Assembly: GCA_913776195.1 (NCBI GenBank)
Contig: CAJYMH010000018.1
Location: 1 to 41,399, forward strand
From: an uncultured Caulobacter sp.
GTDB taxonomy: Bacteria; Pseudomonadota; Alphaproteobacteria; Caulobacterales; Caulobacteraceae
DNA: 41,399 nt
Reading direction: 5' to 3'
A model generated the notes under the pieces. It was not told the origin of the DNA. It saw only the letters and a list, made by a program, of their open reading frames with translations, and did no database searches. The translations under genes were made by a program, and so were the position numbers. Below, in pieces: positions 26,646 through 36,749 of this stretch (within the stretch, counting starts at the first letter, position 1; the number at the start of each line of letters is the position of its first letter).

Positions 26646-27646
26646 GCCTTCACCCGCACATTGTCGCCTTCGCGCACGCCCAGCGCGTCCATCGCCTCAC
26701 GCGAGACGATCGCCCGATCCCCATCCATGAGCACTTGCGTCCGCACCGCTCGGAAACCGCCGACGCGGCTGGTGGAGATCAGAACCTCCTCGCCAAAATC
26801 ATCGTCGCCAGCGGCCACCTTCAGCACCTTCGCCTCTCGCACCGTGCGGATATCGTCACGGGGAGCCGAGACGGTCGGGCCGGCGTCGAACAGATCGACC
26901 AAGGCCTGATAGCGGAAGCCCTCGCGCTCCAGCATCGCTCGGGCCGCCTCTCCGTCGCGGTGGACACGGCCGATGGCCTCGCACGCCGCCTGGGGCAGCA
27001 GCTCGGTGTAGATCGGGTGGCGCGGCGACAGGTCGAGAATGAACTGGCCATTGGTCGATGCGCTCATCAGGTCGGCCTGGTCGAACGGCAGGCGGAAAAA
27101 CCGCGCCGCCACGTGATCCCAAAACGGACAGGACCCGTCTTCGTCGAACCAGCCGCGAAGCTCGGCCAGGACCATTTCGGCGAACTTCTCCGGCTCAGCG
27201 CCGATCAGCATGTAGCGGGATTGGGCCAGCAGACGCCCCGCCCCGCCCTTGCGCCGCTCCGGCCGCAGGAACAAAGAGCCGACCTCCGACCAGCCGGCGC
27301 ACTCGTTCACCAGCACCAGGGCCTTGTGATCGAAGCGCATCTCCAGCGTCGGCGAGGATTGGGCCAGAGTTACGACCCGGAATGAGAAAAACGGCCGTTT
27401 CAGACCCACAGCGGCCTTCACCCCGGCGACGCCCTCCACCTGGCCGTTGTCGGTCTCCTCCAACATCAAGGTGTACCAGGCTTCCACCGGCGCCACAGCG
27501 CCGTCGAAGCTGGCCTGCGACAGCTCCAGGCGCGAACGCAAGGTCGGCTCATCCTCGGGCAGGCTGGTGAAGCCGCGCCCGGACAACACGGCCAACTCCA
27601 TCAGGGACTCGTAGTCGGAAGGCCCTGCGGGCCGCACCACCAGCAT
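26642..27646 (-). CDS. astA: Arginine N-succinyltransferase
   Basis: AstA succinylates arginine from succinyl-CoA, the first step of the AST route. The 334-residue product shows the family start VVRPAGPSDYESLMELAVLS followed by GRGFTSLP, the acyltransferase core GSLFLRPERRKGGAGRLLAQ SRYMLIG, and FWDHVAARFFRLPFDQADLM, QFILDLSPRHPIY and GFRYQALVDLFDAGPTV. Length is near the E. coli enzyme (344). The gene is three bases after the M20 hydrolase stop and overlaps astD, so M20-astA-astD form one transcript. astB, astC and astE are not in the window. Confidence 0.95.
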   Translation of the reverse strand: MLVVRPAGPSDYESLMELAVLSGRGFTSLPEDEPTLRSRLELSQASFDGAVAPVEAWYTLMLEETDNGQVEGVAGVKAAVGLKRPFFSFRVVTLAQSSPTLEMRFDHKALVLVNECAGWSEVGSLFLRPERRKGGAGRLLAQSRYMLIGAEPEKFAEMVLAELRGWFDEDGSCPFWDHVAARFFRLPFDQADLMSASTNGQFILDLSPRHPIYTELLPQAACEAIGRVHRDGEAARAMLEREGFRYQALVDLFDAGPTVSAPRDDIRTVREAKVLKVAAGDDDFGEEVLISTSRVGGFRAVRTQVLMDGDRAIVSREAMDALGVREGDNVRVKA

Positions 27647-27649
27647 CCG

Positions 27650-28900
27650 TTAAACTCCGTCACGCATGGCCGCGCGAATAGCGGGGCCGTCGATCTCGCC
27701 CTGGGCGAGCTTCATCAGGATCAGGGCCGAAAGCTGCGCGCGCTCGACAAAACTGTCCGGCCAGGCGAACTCGTTCTCGCTGTGGATATCGCCGCCGCGC
27801 ACGCCCAGCGTATCGACATTGGGCAGGCCCGAGGCGAACAGGTTGTTGCCCTCGCACACCCCGCCGGACGCCTTCCAGGCGATCTCTTGCCCGAGCAAGG
27901 CCCCGGTCTCGCGCACCGCCTCGAACAGGCGCGACTGGGCGGTGTTCATCGGCTTGGCCGGGCGGGTGAAGCCGCCGTGCAGATGGACGTGCAGTCCATC
28001 CCCCTCCCCGACCCTAAGCGCCTCACCGATAGCGCCCTCAGCCCAGGCGCCGGCCTCGGCGTCAGGGAACCGGACGTTGAAGCGGACCACCGCCACGTCC
28101 GGCACCATGTTCAGGGGCGAGCCGCCGTCGATCTTGGCGACATTGACTGTCACACCTTCACGCCGACCGTTCAGGGCGTCGAGCGCCCCGGCGATGCGGG
28201 CGGCGGCGGTGATGGCGTTGCGGCCGACGGCGAAGTCCCGGCCGGCATGGGCGGCGCGGCCGTGGATCACGACATGGAAGTTGCCTGACCCCTTGCGGGC
28301 GCCGGCCAGCGTCCCGTCCGACAGGGCCGGCTCATAGGTCATGCCCACATGGCCCAGGGCGGCGAACTCCTCCAGCACGGGGGCGGAGGCGAGCGAGCCG
28401 ATCTCCTCGTCCGGCGACAGCAGGACGCGATAGCCGAGGTTCGCCGCGGCGGGATGCGTCTCCACCGCCTCCAGGGCGGCCAGCATGACGCTGATCCCGC
28501 CCTTCATGTCGGCGATCCCCGGTCCGTGCAGCGCGCCGTCAGGGCGGGTGGTCACCCCCTGGAACGCCGAGGTCTCGGGATAGACGGTGTCATAGTGCCC
28601 GGTCAGCACGACCTGCACCGCCGCCTCCGGGCGCACAATCACGGCGATGGCGGCCGAATGGTCCTGCTGGCGCAAGGCCCCGTCCGATCCGACATCGGAT
28701 GACGCGGCAAGGGGAATGTCGACAAGCGCCGACGGCAGGACGGCGAAGGCCGCCTTCAGCTTTTCCCGCTGTCGCTCCAGTCCCGCCAGGTGACGGCTGC
28801 CGGAATTGTTCGCGCACCACTCCACCGCGCGGCCGACGATGTCGCGGCCCCGATCGGCGATGGAATCCAGAACGCGCTGTTCGTCGGGCGACAAACGCAT
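27650..28900 (-). CDS. M20-family metallo-amidohydrolase in the AST operon
   Basis: The 416-residue product is an M20 peptidase/deacylase. The metal ligands and catalytic residues read His102 and Asp104 in GHYDTVYP, Asp131 in GPGIADMKGG, the Glu165-Glu166 pair in SPDEEIGS and a C-terminal DIHSENEF. The dimerisation domain starts near residue 190 with GRAAHAGRDF. M20 enzymes include DapE, ArgE, carboxypeptidase G2 and aminoacylases. It directly precedes astA and astD, so it may cleave succinylglutamate in place of AstE, or another acylated amino acid; that role is inference. ATG 28900 has AAGG six bases upstream; the open frame continues to 29152 but overlaps the tamB end. Confidence 0.88.
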   Translation of the reverse strand: MRLSPDEQRVLDSIADRGRDIVGRAVEWCANNSGSRHLAGLERQREKLKAAFAVLPSALVDIPLAASSDVGSDGALRQQDHSAAIAVIVRPEAAVQVVLTGHYDTVYPETSAFQGVTTRPDGALHGPGIADMKGGISVMLAALEAVETHPAAANLGYRVLLSPDEEIGSLASAPVLEEFAALGHVGMTYEPALSDGTLAGARKGSGNFHVVIHGRAAHAGRDFAVGRNAITAAARIAGALDALNGRREGVTVNVAKIDGGSPLNMVPDVAVVRFNVRFPDAEAGAWAEGAIGEALRVGEGDGLHVHLHGGFTRPAKPMNTAQSRLFEAVRETGALLGQEIAWKASGGVCEGNNLFASGLPNVDTLGVRGGDIHSENEFAWPDSFVERAQLSALILMKLAQGEIDGPAIRAAMRDGV

Positions 28901-29057
28901 GAGGAACCTTGCAACGCCATTGCCGCGGACCAGGTCGACGCGTGTTGCACATGGCGACGCCCGGAATGGCGCAAGACGAAACGTCGCCGACTCGTGAACC
29001 CTAGCCCGCCCTGAACGGGCGGTCGACCCCGCGTCTGCGCGCAACCTCTTTGCGAAA

Positions 29058-32000
29058 TCAGTAGTCCTTACGCCAGCGGACAGAGAGCCTGTTGTCGCCT
29101 TGACTGCTGAGGCGCGAGACGATGGCGAGAGCACGACGCACCCGCCATTCAACCTGCGCCGCCGGCCCTTCGCGGCCGCCGCCGATCAGCTCCAGATAGA
29201 CGTCGTCTGTGATGTACTTGCCGCCCGCCACGGTCATGCCCGCCGCATCGCCGGCGAAGGACAGCCGGTCGAGGCCAGCCAGATTGCGCAAGCCGCCGAT
29301 CACGTCGAAACCGCCGCCGCCCGACAGCGCCGCAAGCGCGGACGCAAGTTGAGCGGCCTCCAGCGGCGAAAGCTGCGAGGCCGAGGCTCCGAACAGCACC
29401 TGCGACAGCACTTCGTCGTTAGGCAGTTCGGGGGTCGAGGTCAGGGTGATCTCCGGCTTGGCCGCAGTGCCAAGGATGCGGACCACCGCCGTCAGGGTCG
29501 GGTCCTCGCGTGTCGCCGACAGGTCCAGTCGGATGCGCTCGGCGGAACTGGCCAGATACACCACCCCGCGCGTATCGAACTCGAACCGCTTGCCGGCAAA
29601 GTCGTAGTCGCCGCGCACCACGCGCGCGGTGCCGGTCAGGTCGGGACGGTTGCTGAAGCCGCCGATATGGGCGTCCAGCGATAGCTCCACATCCAACCCG
29701 CGACCGCGCACGAACACACGGCGTGGCGCCTTCAGCGTCACGTCCAGGGCGAAGCCCGGCGAACTGCGCCGCGCCTGCAGGTCGCGACTGTCGCCCCGCG
29801 GCTTGTTGCGCTCGACCACCTCGATGGTGGGGACGCTTGGGGGCGTGACCGTGTCGGCGGAGATTTCGCCTTCGTCGATCGTCAGGGCGCCGGCCAACCG
29901 AACCTTGCCGTCCGCCCCACGCTCAACATTCGCCTCGCCGCTCGCGGAGGCCTTGGCCAGATCGTTGTCGATCAGGCGGAAACGCTTCAGCGCCAAGCGG
30001 AAGCTGGAGGCCGCGTCGCGCCGCAGGTCCAGCCGTCCGCCGCCAGAGATAGAGCCGCCGCGCCCGTCGGCGGCCGAAGCCTCACTGACGTCAATGGCGT
30101 TGTCGGCCAGGTTGGCGCGAAGGGTCACGTTTTGCAGCTTCAGTCCGGTGGGGCCGTCATCGAACGATCCGCCTGTCATGGCCGCGTCGCCTACCAGGCG
30201 CGGATCGGACAGCGTGCCGCCGAGCGAGCCCTTGATATCCACCTTGCCGGCCAGGGTGCGTTCGCCGCCGATCAGCAGGTCCCACAGGGACTTGATCTCA
30301 CCTTGCGCGGCGAAGTTGCCCCGGACCGCCTTTCGCCGGTTCACCGCCAGACGCAGCGGCTTGGCCGAGACGTCTACCGGCAACACCAATTCGGCGGAGG
30401 ATCGCAAGCCCTGCTGGTTGGCGGCGGCGGCCTGGACCACCAGCTGCTCGCCCCGGATGCTGGCCTTCACCTGACCATCGATTCCAACCCGGGCAGGCGC
30501 GCCGCGCTGACGGGCGCCGCGCAGGTTGGCGTCCACCTCGCCGCTGAGATCGGATCCCCGACCCTGAAGCGCCACACGAGCATCGACTTCACCGGCCAGA
30601 TCTTCATTGAGCGTACCCAGGCTGACGGCGGTAAGCGTGGCCTTAAGCTCCGCGCCCACTTCGGAAAGCACGCCATCCACGTCGGCCCGTCCAGGCCCCA
30701 CCGCCAGTCGCAGGCGCGCGGTCTGCCGCTCGGCGCCAAACCGAAACTGCGCCGTCTCCAGGGTGCGGACCTCGCCGCGCCCTATCCGGCCGCCGCCATC
30801 GAAGGCCAGGCCGTAGCCTTCTTGCAACTGGGACAGCAGACCGGAGCCATTGATGGTCCAACGGCCCGGCCGCGCATCACCATTGGCCACAACATTGAAC
30901 GGCAACCGCTCCAGCGGGCCGTCGGCCTGGATCTGCGCTTTGCGCAGCCAGACGTCCGAGCCCTTGGGCACGGCGTTGTCCGCCGTCAGGTTCAGGCTGG
31001 CGCGCGGTCCGCCGGCGCCGTCGGTGATCACGGCTGTGCCGTTGACAGAGCCTTCGCGCAATAGCGCGCCGGGACGGATCGCGACCGCCAGGTCAGCGGA
31101 CGCCGGACGTCCGCTGCGCAACGACAGCGCGCCCGTCGCCCTCACTCCGCCGGCGTCGGCATCAAGGCCGCTGAACTCCATGCCCCCCGGCGCGAAGCTG
31201 AAGTTAGATTTCGCCCGCGCAGGACCGTATTCGCTGCCAGCCGTGATGGCGATGGCGCCGTCCGTATCGTCTGCCCCACGTACGAAAGTGAGGACTAGCT
31301 TGGCGTCCGTCAGCTTCATGCGCGGCACGTCAATGGTCTCGAAGTCGGCGGTCAGATCGGCCTTGGGCTGTGACAGGCGGCCGGTGATCGCCCCTGCCCC
31401 CTCGGCCTTGCCGGCCAGCTCCACAGGTCCGACGCGGAACGGTCCGTCAGCCGCCCAGTCCAGCTTGAGCTGAAGCGCCCCTTCCGGTCCGATAAGGCCC
31501 GCCGCCGAAGCACTGGCCGCCGCGCCGGTCAGCTTGGATTCCCCGACCGCCACCCGGCCGTCGGCGAAACTGCCCTGCAGGGTGAAGCGCGGATCGGCGC
31601 CCAGCAGACGGTCCAACTCGCCGAAGCCGGCGGCGAAATTCGCGCCCCGGGCGTCCACTGTGAACACCCACGGCTTGCCCCCTGACGCCTGCGACGCAGA
31701 CCATTTGCCGCTGACCGTTCCGGACGCATTCGGCCGCGCCGCCGCCAGGTTGGTCACCGCGGCGTCGCCCTTGAACGACAGGCCGCCCAGCAGGCTGCGC
31801 TGCCCCTCGCCGGTCACCTTGATCCCTGCGCCGTCGATGCGTACGCGCCGTATCAGCAGCCGTCCGTCCGCCAAGCGCGCGCCCTCGAACTCCGCCTTGG
31901 GCCGAGCGCCCATAAGGGTCGGGATCAGGCCCGCGCCCCGCCCGCCGGTGCCGCTGAGATCGGCGTCGACGGTGAACTCATTGCGTTCCCGCGCCAGGGA

Positions 32001-33245
32001 CAGCGGCCCCTCGATACGGGCCAGGGTGAGGCCCAGGAGCGAGCCGCCGTCGGCCACCGCGTCGCCGTCCAGCGACCAGGCCTTGGCGTCTCCGCGCAGC
32101 CGCCCGCTATATCGTGTGCGCCCAAGCTTCGGCGCGGGCGTAATCCGCGACATGTCCGAAACATCGAGATCGACCGCGACCCCGTCGCGATCGGTCATTC
32201 GCTTGCCCAGGTCCGCGCCGCCCTTCAGCGACAGTCGCAGGTTCTCAGCCTCGAGCCGGCCATCCAGATCGAAGAAGCCGTCGGACGCGCGACGCCCCGC
32301 GATGGCGAAGGACGCCGTGGGCCCGAACATGCGGACCACCTGCGTCAGCAGGCGCGAGGACGACAGAACCGCCCGGCCCTCGGCGCGTCCGCCTTGCGGA
32401 TTCCAGGCGCCTTGGGCCGACAGCGGGGTCTCGTTCCCCGACCGCGCCACTACGTCGAAGCGGCCCTGACGCATGGCGCCGGTCGCCTTGGCGTCGAGGA
32501 AGAACGCGCGATTGGCTGGAAGACCCAGCGCACCGGCGATAGCGCCCCCGGCCGATTCATTAGCCTGGGCGTCAACCAACAGGGTGTCCTTGGCCCCCAG
32601 GTCAAAGCGTGCTCGCAAGAAGTCGCCCTGGTGAAGCTGGCTGCGGGCCTGGAGAGCCCCCCGACGGTCGCCCGCGCGCTCGATCTCCAGATCGCCGTTC
32701 ACGTCGTACAGGCCGCGGGTCTGGCTGAAGGCCGGCAGGGTCTCCAGCCGGAACGCCAGGGCGTTGATGTCGAACGAGACCGGCAAGCCCTTGCTCGGCT
32801 GCCCGCTCTTGGGGCTGAGGGTCGGGCGGCGGATGACGGTCACATGCTCCGCGGTGATCCGTTCGGCCTGGAAGCGCCGAACGAACAGGGCCGGATAGGT
32901 CCAGTCGACCGCAACATTGCGCGCCTCGATCCAGGGGCCCTTATCATCGATGATGGACAGCTTTCGGAGGGTGAAGCTTTTCCAGATATCGCCTTGAAGT
33001 CCCTCAACCTTCAGCCGCCCGATACGACCTAGCTTCAAGCCATTGGCGCGCGCCTCGATGAACATGCGGCCGGGCTCGCTGACCACGCCGTAGCGCACCA
33101 CGAGACTGGCCGTGGCGGCCAGCGCCACGATCACAACGGCGATCAACATCGCCCAGAAGGCTGGGCTGCGACCGACCTTCTTCGCCGCGGCGACGACCTC
33201 GGCGACGGCTTCCTCGGACGGGGGTGTGGGGGGCGCGTCGGTCAA
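29058..33245 (-). CDS. tamB: Translocation and assembly module protein TamB (DUF490)
   Basis: The 1395-residue product has a cytoplasmic Pro/Glu-rich start, one membrane anchor near residues 31-52 (WAMLIAVVIVALAATASLVV), then a very long periplasmic region of repeating beta-strand segments. The C-terminal DUF490 domain occupies roughly the last 350 residues (FDTRGVVYLASSAERIRLDL, ILGTAAKPEITLTSTPELPN, EVLSQVLFGASASQLSPLEA) and ends SVRWRKDY. TamB forms a periplasm-spanning hydrophobic groove, and with TamA supports outer-membrane protein assembly and lipid transport. Its ATG overlaps the tamA stop by four bases (33242-33245). The 157 bases after its stop hold only a weak GC hairpin near 29005-29021. 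Confidence 0.95.
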   Translation of the reverse strand: MTDAPPTPPSEEAVAEVVAAAKKVGRSPAFWAMLIAVVIVALAATASLVVRYGVVSEPGRMFIEARANGLKLGRIGRLKVEGLQGDIWKSFTLRKLSIIDDKGPWIEARNVAVDWTYPALFVRRFQAERITAEHVTVIRRPTLSPKSGQPSKGLPVSFDINALAFRLETLPAFSQTRGLYDVNGDLEIERAGDRRGALQARSQLHQGDFLRARFDLGAKDTLLVDAQANESAGGAIAGALGLPANRAFFLDAKATGAMRQGRFDVVARSGNETPLSAQGAWNPQGGRAEGRAVLSSSRLLTQVVRMFGPTASFAIAGRRASDGFFDLDGRLEAENLRLSLKGGADLGKRMTDRDGVAVDLDVSDMSRITPAPKLGRTRYSGRLRGDAKAWSLDGDAVADGGSLLGLTLARIEGPLSLARERNEFTVDADLSGTGGRGAGLIPTLMGARPKAEFEGARLADGRLLIRRVRIDGAGIKVTGEGQRSLLGGLSFKGDAAVTNLAAARPNASGTVSGKWSASQASGGKPWVFTVDARGANFAAGFGELDRLLGADPRFTLQGSFADGRVAVGESKLTGAAASASAAGLIGPEGALQLKLDWAADGPFRVGPVELAGKAEGAGAITGRLSQPKADLTADFETIDVPRMKLTDAKLVLTFVRGADDTDGAIAITAGSEYGPARAKSNFSFAPGGMEFSGLDADAGGVRATGALSLRSGRPASADLAVAIRPGALLREGSVNGTAVITDGAGGPRASLNLTADNAVPKGSDVWLRKAQIQADGPLERLPFNVVANGDARPGRWTINGSGLLSQLQEGYGLAFDGGGRIGRGEVRTLETAQFRFGAERQTARLRLAVGPGRADVDGVLSEVGAELKATLTAVSLGTLNEDLAGEVDARVALQGRGSDLSGEVDANLRGARQRGAPARVGIDGQVKASIRGEQLVVQAAAANQQGLRSSAELVLPVDVSAKPLRLAVNRRKAVRGNFAAQGEIKSLWDLLIGGERTLAGKVDIKGSLGGTLSDPRLVGDAAMTGGSFDDGPTGLKLQNVTLRANLADNAIDVSEASAADGRGGSISGGGRLDLRRDAASSFRLALKRFRLIDNDLAKASASGEANVERGADGKVRLAGALTIDEGEISADTVTPPSVPTIEVVERNKPRGDSRDLQARRSSPGFALDVTLKAPRRVFVRGRGLDVELSLDAHIGGFSNRPDLTGTARVVRGDYDFAGKRFEFDTRGVVYLASSAERIRLDLSATREDPTLTAVVRILGTAAKPEITLTSTPELPNDEVLSQVLFGASASQLSPLEAAQLASALAALSGGGGFDVIGGLRNLAGLDRLSFAGDAAGMTVAGGKYITDDVYLELIGGGREGPAAQVEWRVRRALAIVSRLSSQGDNRLSVRWRKDY

Positions 33246-35032
33246 AAGCTCTGCCCGATGCTGAGATAGATCTGGAAGGAAGGATCGCCTTCCCGCTTGT
33301 CCAGCGGAACCGCGATGTCGGCGCGGATCGGCCCGAAGCCGAGGTCATAACGGACCCCCACCCCGGCGCCGGCGCTGAAGTCGCGGGTCTTGGGAAACTC
33401 GTTGGTCCCCACGGCGCCGGCGTCGACGAACGCCACCACGCCCCAGGGGCCGGTCACCTTCTGACGAACCTCGAACGACGCCTCCAGCAGCGACAGACCG
33501 CCTTGCGGCGTGTTGTCCGACAGGCGCGGCCCCACGCCCTGGAAGGCGTAGCCGCGGATCGATCCGCCGCCGCCCGCGAAGAAGCGCCGAGAACCGGGAA
33601 CGGACGGAATGCGCCCGCCCACGATCAAGCCGGCCTTGGCCCGGCCCGCCAGAACGGTCTTGGCTTCCTTGGCGATCGGCAGATAGCCCGTCACCTGCGC
33701 CTGGGTCTTCAGATAGGTGATGCTGTCGTCGCCGGTGACGAAAGTGGGCTCCCCCCGCACCTCCACCCGCCAGCCGCGCTTGGGGTCGAGCGGATCGTCG
33801 GAGGCGTCCCAGTTCAGGGCGCCCAGCGTTGTCAGGGTCAGCAGGTTGCGCTCCTGCCCCACGACGAAGCCGTTCACGTCGGTGTTGTCGGCGATCTGGC
33901 TGGCGTCGAGCGCCGCGCCGACGGTCAGGAACGAGATGCGCCCGAAGCGGCGGGTGATATCCGCGCGGACGCCGACGCCCGTATCCTCATAGGCGTCGGT
34001 GTTCTCATGGAAGACCGCGCCCCCGACCTTCAAGGTTCGCTGCGGCTTGCGCCAATGCGGCAAAGAGACCTCGGCGTCGAGCCGTTGCTCCAGTTCAGCC
34101 AGGCGCCCCGTGATGCGCAAGGTGTCCCCGCGGCCAAAGCGGTTGTACCGCGTCCAGCGGCCGTCCAGGCCCGCGCCTTCACTGGTGGAAAAGCCAGCGC
34201 CCAGTTCGATCGTCCGGCGCGCGCGGTCAGCGACGCTGACCACCACCGGCCGCAGACCGTCCGCGTCCCTGGCGTCGGCGGGCGATAGGGAGACCGTCAC
34301 AGAATCATAGACGGCGGTGTCGCGAAGGCGTCGCTCCAGCTCGGCCACGTCTTCCGGATCATAGACATCGCCCGGCTTCCACGGCGCGAGGTTTTCGATC
34401 CACCAGCGCTTCGTCCGTCCCTCGTTGGTCAGGTCAAGGCCGCCCAGCTTCACGAGATCGCCAGCGTCGATGCGAAAGTCCGGCCGCACCGTATGGTCGG
34501 CGTGGTCGACGATCACTTCCCTGGGTTGGGCCAGGGCGTCGGCATAGCCGCGCTTCTGGAGAGTCGCGAGAATTCGTCCCTCAGCGCCCAGCACATCCGC
34601 CGATCGACCGGGCGCGCCGATATTCAGGCCCATGGCCTTTTCGGCGGCGACCGCCGCCTCGTCGGCCGGAGGGGCCTCGACCCAGGTGACCTTAGGGTCG
34701 GCGAACGTGAAAACTTGGCCCGGCGTGACCCGCACCAGGGCCTGCAAACGATCGCCCTCAGCCAGGTCGGCTTCGACGTCGTGCCCGTAATAGCCTTCGG
34801 AGCGCAGGACCGAGATCGCGTTCTCGCCGGCGTCTCGAGCACGGCGACGCGCTTCGAATCGACTGGCGGGCGGGGTTTCGGCCCGGCCCACGGCGGTGAC
34901 GATCGCCTCGCGAAGAGCGCGGTCCTCCACACCCTCGATCACGGCGCGCGGTTCGTCGGCGCGGGCGGCCTGCAAGGCGGCGACGTTGAGTGCGGCGCTA
35001 GCGGCGGCCAGGGCGAAGACGGTTCGTCCCAA
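33242..35032 (-). CDS. tamA: Outer-membrane translocation and assembly module protein TamA (BamA/Omp85 family)
   Basis: The product is about 596 residues if translated from TTG 35032. I prefer this start because AGGAAGGA lies five bases upstream and the protein then begins with a signal peptide GRTVFALAAASAALNVAALQ followed by AARA. The open frame extends to 35143, but that would bury the signal. The N-terminal half holds POTRA-like domains (for example NAISVLRSEGYYGHDVEADL and PDFRIDAGDLVKLGGLDLTN). The C-terminal Omp85 barrel shows RFFAGGGGSIRGYAFQGVGP and ends FQIYLSIGQSF, with the terminal Phe needed for barrel insertion. It is coupled to tamB downstream. Confidence 0.94.
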   Translation of the reverse strand: MGRTVFALAAASAALNVAALQAARADEPRAVIEGVEDRALREAIVTAVGRAETPPASRFEARRRARDAGENAISVLRSEGYYGHDVEADLAEGDRLQALVRVTPGQVFTFADPKVTWVEAPPADEAAVAAEKAMGLNIGAPGRSADVLGAEGRILATLQKRGYADALAQPREVIVDHADHTVRPDFRIDAGDLVKLGGLDLTNEGRTKRWWIENLAPWKPGDVYDPEDVAELERRLRDTAVYDSVTVSLSPADARDADGLRPVVVSVADRARRTIELGAGFSTSEGAGLDGRWTRYNRFGRGDTLRITGRLAELEQRLDAEVSLPHWRKPQRTLKVGGAVFHENTDAYEDTGVGVRADITRRFGRISFLTVGAALDASQIADNTDVNGFVVGQERNLLTLTTLGALNWDASDDPLDPKRGWRVEVRGEPTFVTGDDSITYLKTQAQVTGYLPIAKEAKTVLAGRAKAGLIVGGRIPSVPGSRRFFAGGGGSIRGYAFQGVGPRLSDNTPQGGLSLLEASFEVRQKVTGPWGVVAFVDAGAVGTNEFPKTRDFSAGAGVGVRYDLGFGPIRADIAVPLDKREGDPSFQIYLSIGQSF

Positions 35033-35240
35033 GCAAATCCTTCCTGTCTCGCCCCGATCCCGTGTGTAGCGATGCAGAAGCAGGCTGTCACCGCCCTCGT
35101 CCCGCTTGATCGCGGAGGCGAACGGCGCCCAATTCGCAGGCAATCCGTTTGAGCCCTGAGCAGGGATTCGAAAAGCCGCTTCTTTCGACGCGGCGACGGC
35201 TAGGGTTCGAACTGATGACGCCTTTTAAGAGACACGACCT

Positions 35241-36749
35241 TTGAGCCCGGTGACGAAACAGTCGGAAATCGACGCCCCGCCGGTTCTGCCCATGACGCAG
35301 GCGGCCTATCTGCCCGGCGCGGCCTATGACGAGATGTTCGCCGACGGCGGCGAGGTGCGCGACCATTACGCACACCTGCACACCCGCATGTCGCGCCTGT
35401 CGACGGAAGAGCTGGGAGGCCGCCAGCAGACCCAGGAGCGCTCCTTCCTGCTCCAGGGGATCACCTTCACCGTGTATGGCGCCGACAGCGCCACCGAACG
35501 GATCATCCCCACCGACCTGTTCCCCCGCATCCTGCCCGCCCAGGAATGGGCGCAGATCGAGGCCGGCCTGACCCAGCGCCTGCGGGCGCTGAACATGTTC
35601 CTGGCGGACATCTACGGCGATCAGAAGATTCTGATGGACGGCATCGTACCGCGCGAGCTTGTGCTCAGCGCGCCATCCTATCGCCGCGAGATGCAGCACC
35701 TGTTCGTGCCGCACAAGGCTTACGCCAACGTCTGCGGCTCGGACCTGATCCGGGGACAGGACGGCCAGTTCGCAGTGCTGGAGGACAATCTTCGCGTCCC
35801 TTCAGGCGTGTCCTACATGCTGGCCAACCGTGACGCAGCCAAACGCACCTTCCCCGGCGCCTATCGCGCCGCCGGCGTGCGGCCGGTGGAGCGCTATCCC
35901 GACCTGCTGCTGTCGACGCTGAAGAGCATGGCGGCCGACTGGCGGCCCAATCCGCAGGTCGTGGTGCTGACGCCGGGCGTCTACAACTCCGCCTACTACG
36001 AGCACGCCTATCTCGCGCGCCTCATGGGCGTGCCCCTGGTCGAGGGGCGCGACCTCGTGGTCCACGACAACACCGTCTACATGCGCACCACCGCGGGCCT
36101 GCGCCGCATCGATGTGATCTATCGCCGGGTGGATGACGACTTCATCGACCCCCTCACCTTCCGTCGGGATTCGTCGCTGGGCGTAGCCGGACTGTTCAAC
36201 GCCTATCGCGCCGGCTCGGTCGTGATCTGCAACGCCCCCGGCACCGGCGTGGCGGACGACAAGGCGGTCTACGCCTATGTCCCCGACATCATACGCTACT
36301 ATCTGGGCGAGGACGCCATCCTGCCCAATATCGAAACTTTCCTGTGCCGCGAACCGGCGCAGCTGAGCCATGTGCTCGACAATCTCGACAAGCTGGTGGT
36401 CAAGGCGGTCGGGGCCTCGGGCGGCTACGGCATGCTGATCGGGCCACACGCCTCGGCCAAGGAGCGGGCCGAATTCGCCGACGCAATCAAGGCTGATCCG
36501 GAGAACTACATCGCCCAGCCGACCATCCAGCTGTCCACCGCGCCCTGCCTCGTCGACGGCCGGATCGAGCCGCGCCACGTCGACCTGCGACCTTTCATCC
36601 TGTCGGGCGAGAAGATCGTCGTCACCCCCGGCGCCCTCACCCGCGTGGCGCTGAAGCGCGGCTCTTTGGTGGTAAACTCCAGCCAGGGCGGCGGCTCCAA
36701 GGACACCTGGGTCCTGGCCGACGAAGCCAGCGGGAGCGTCCAGCCATGA
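35241..36749 (+). CDS. Circularly permuted ATP-grasp protein (DUF404/DUF407 type)
   Basis: The 502-residue product matches circularly permuted ATP-grasp enzymes: ERIIPTDLFPRILPAQEWAQ, HKAYANVCGSDLIRGQDGQF and VLEDNLRVPSGVSYMLANRD in the first part, then VIYRRVDDDFIDPL, NAPGTGVADDKAVYAYVPDI, VVKAVGASGGYGMLIG and RHVDLRPFI. Such enzymes ligate a carboxylate to an amine through an acylphosphate. This branch is always linked with alpha-E proteins and transglutaminase-like proteins and is predicted to make a peptide-like product; substrates are unknown. The start is TTG 35241 or GTG 35250, neither with a strong ribosome-binding site. The 208 bases before it are shared with divergent tamA. Confidence 0.92.
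   Translation: MSPVTKQSEIDAPPVLPMTQAAYLPGAAYDEMFADGGEVRDHYAHLHTRMSRLSTEELGGRQQTQERSFLLQGITFTVYGADSATERIIPTDLFPRILPAQEWAQIEAGLTQRLRALNMFLADIYGDQKILMDGIVPRELVLSAPSYRREMQHLFVPHKAYANVCGSDLIRGQDGQFAVLEDNLRVPSGVSYMLANRDAAKRTFPGAYRAAGVRPVERYPDLLLSTLKSMAADWRPNPQVVVLTPGVYNSAYYEHAYLARLMGVPLVEGRDLVVHDNTVYMRTTAGLRRIDVIYRRVDDDFIDPLTFRRDSSLGVAGLFNAYRAGSVVICNAPGTGVADDKAVYAYVPDIIRYYLGEDAILPNIETFLCREPAQLSHVLDNLDKLVVKAVGASGGYGMLIGPHASAKERAEFADAIKADPENYIAQPTIQLSTAPCLVDGRIEPRHVDLRPFILSGEKIVVTPGALTRVALKRGSLVVNSSQGGGSKDTWVLADEASGSVQP

Noticed and set aside
29005..29021. CCGCCC/GGGCGG hairpin in the tamB-M20 gap considered as terminator
   Set aside because: Only six pairs and no T run on the minus strand after it, so an intrinsic terminator is not supported.
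35154..35165. CCCTG-AG-CAGGG palindrome between tamA and the ATP-grasp gene
   Set aside because: Five-base arms are expected by chance in GC-rich DNA, and it does not sit at a recognised promoter element.
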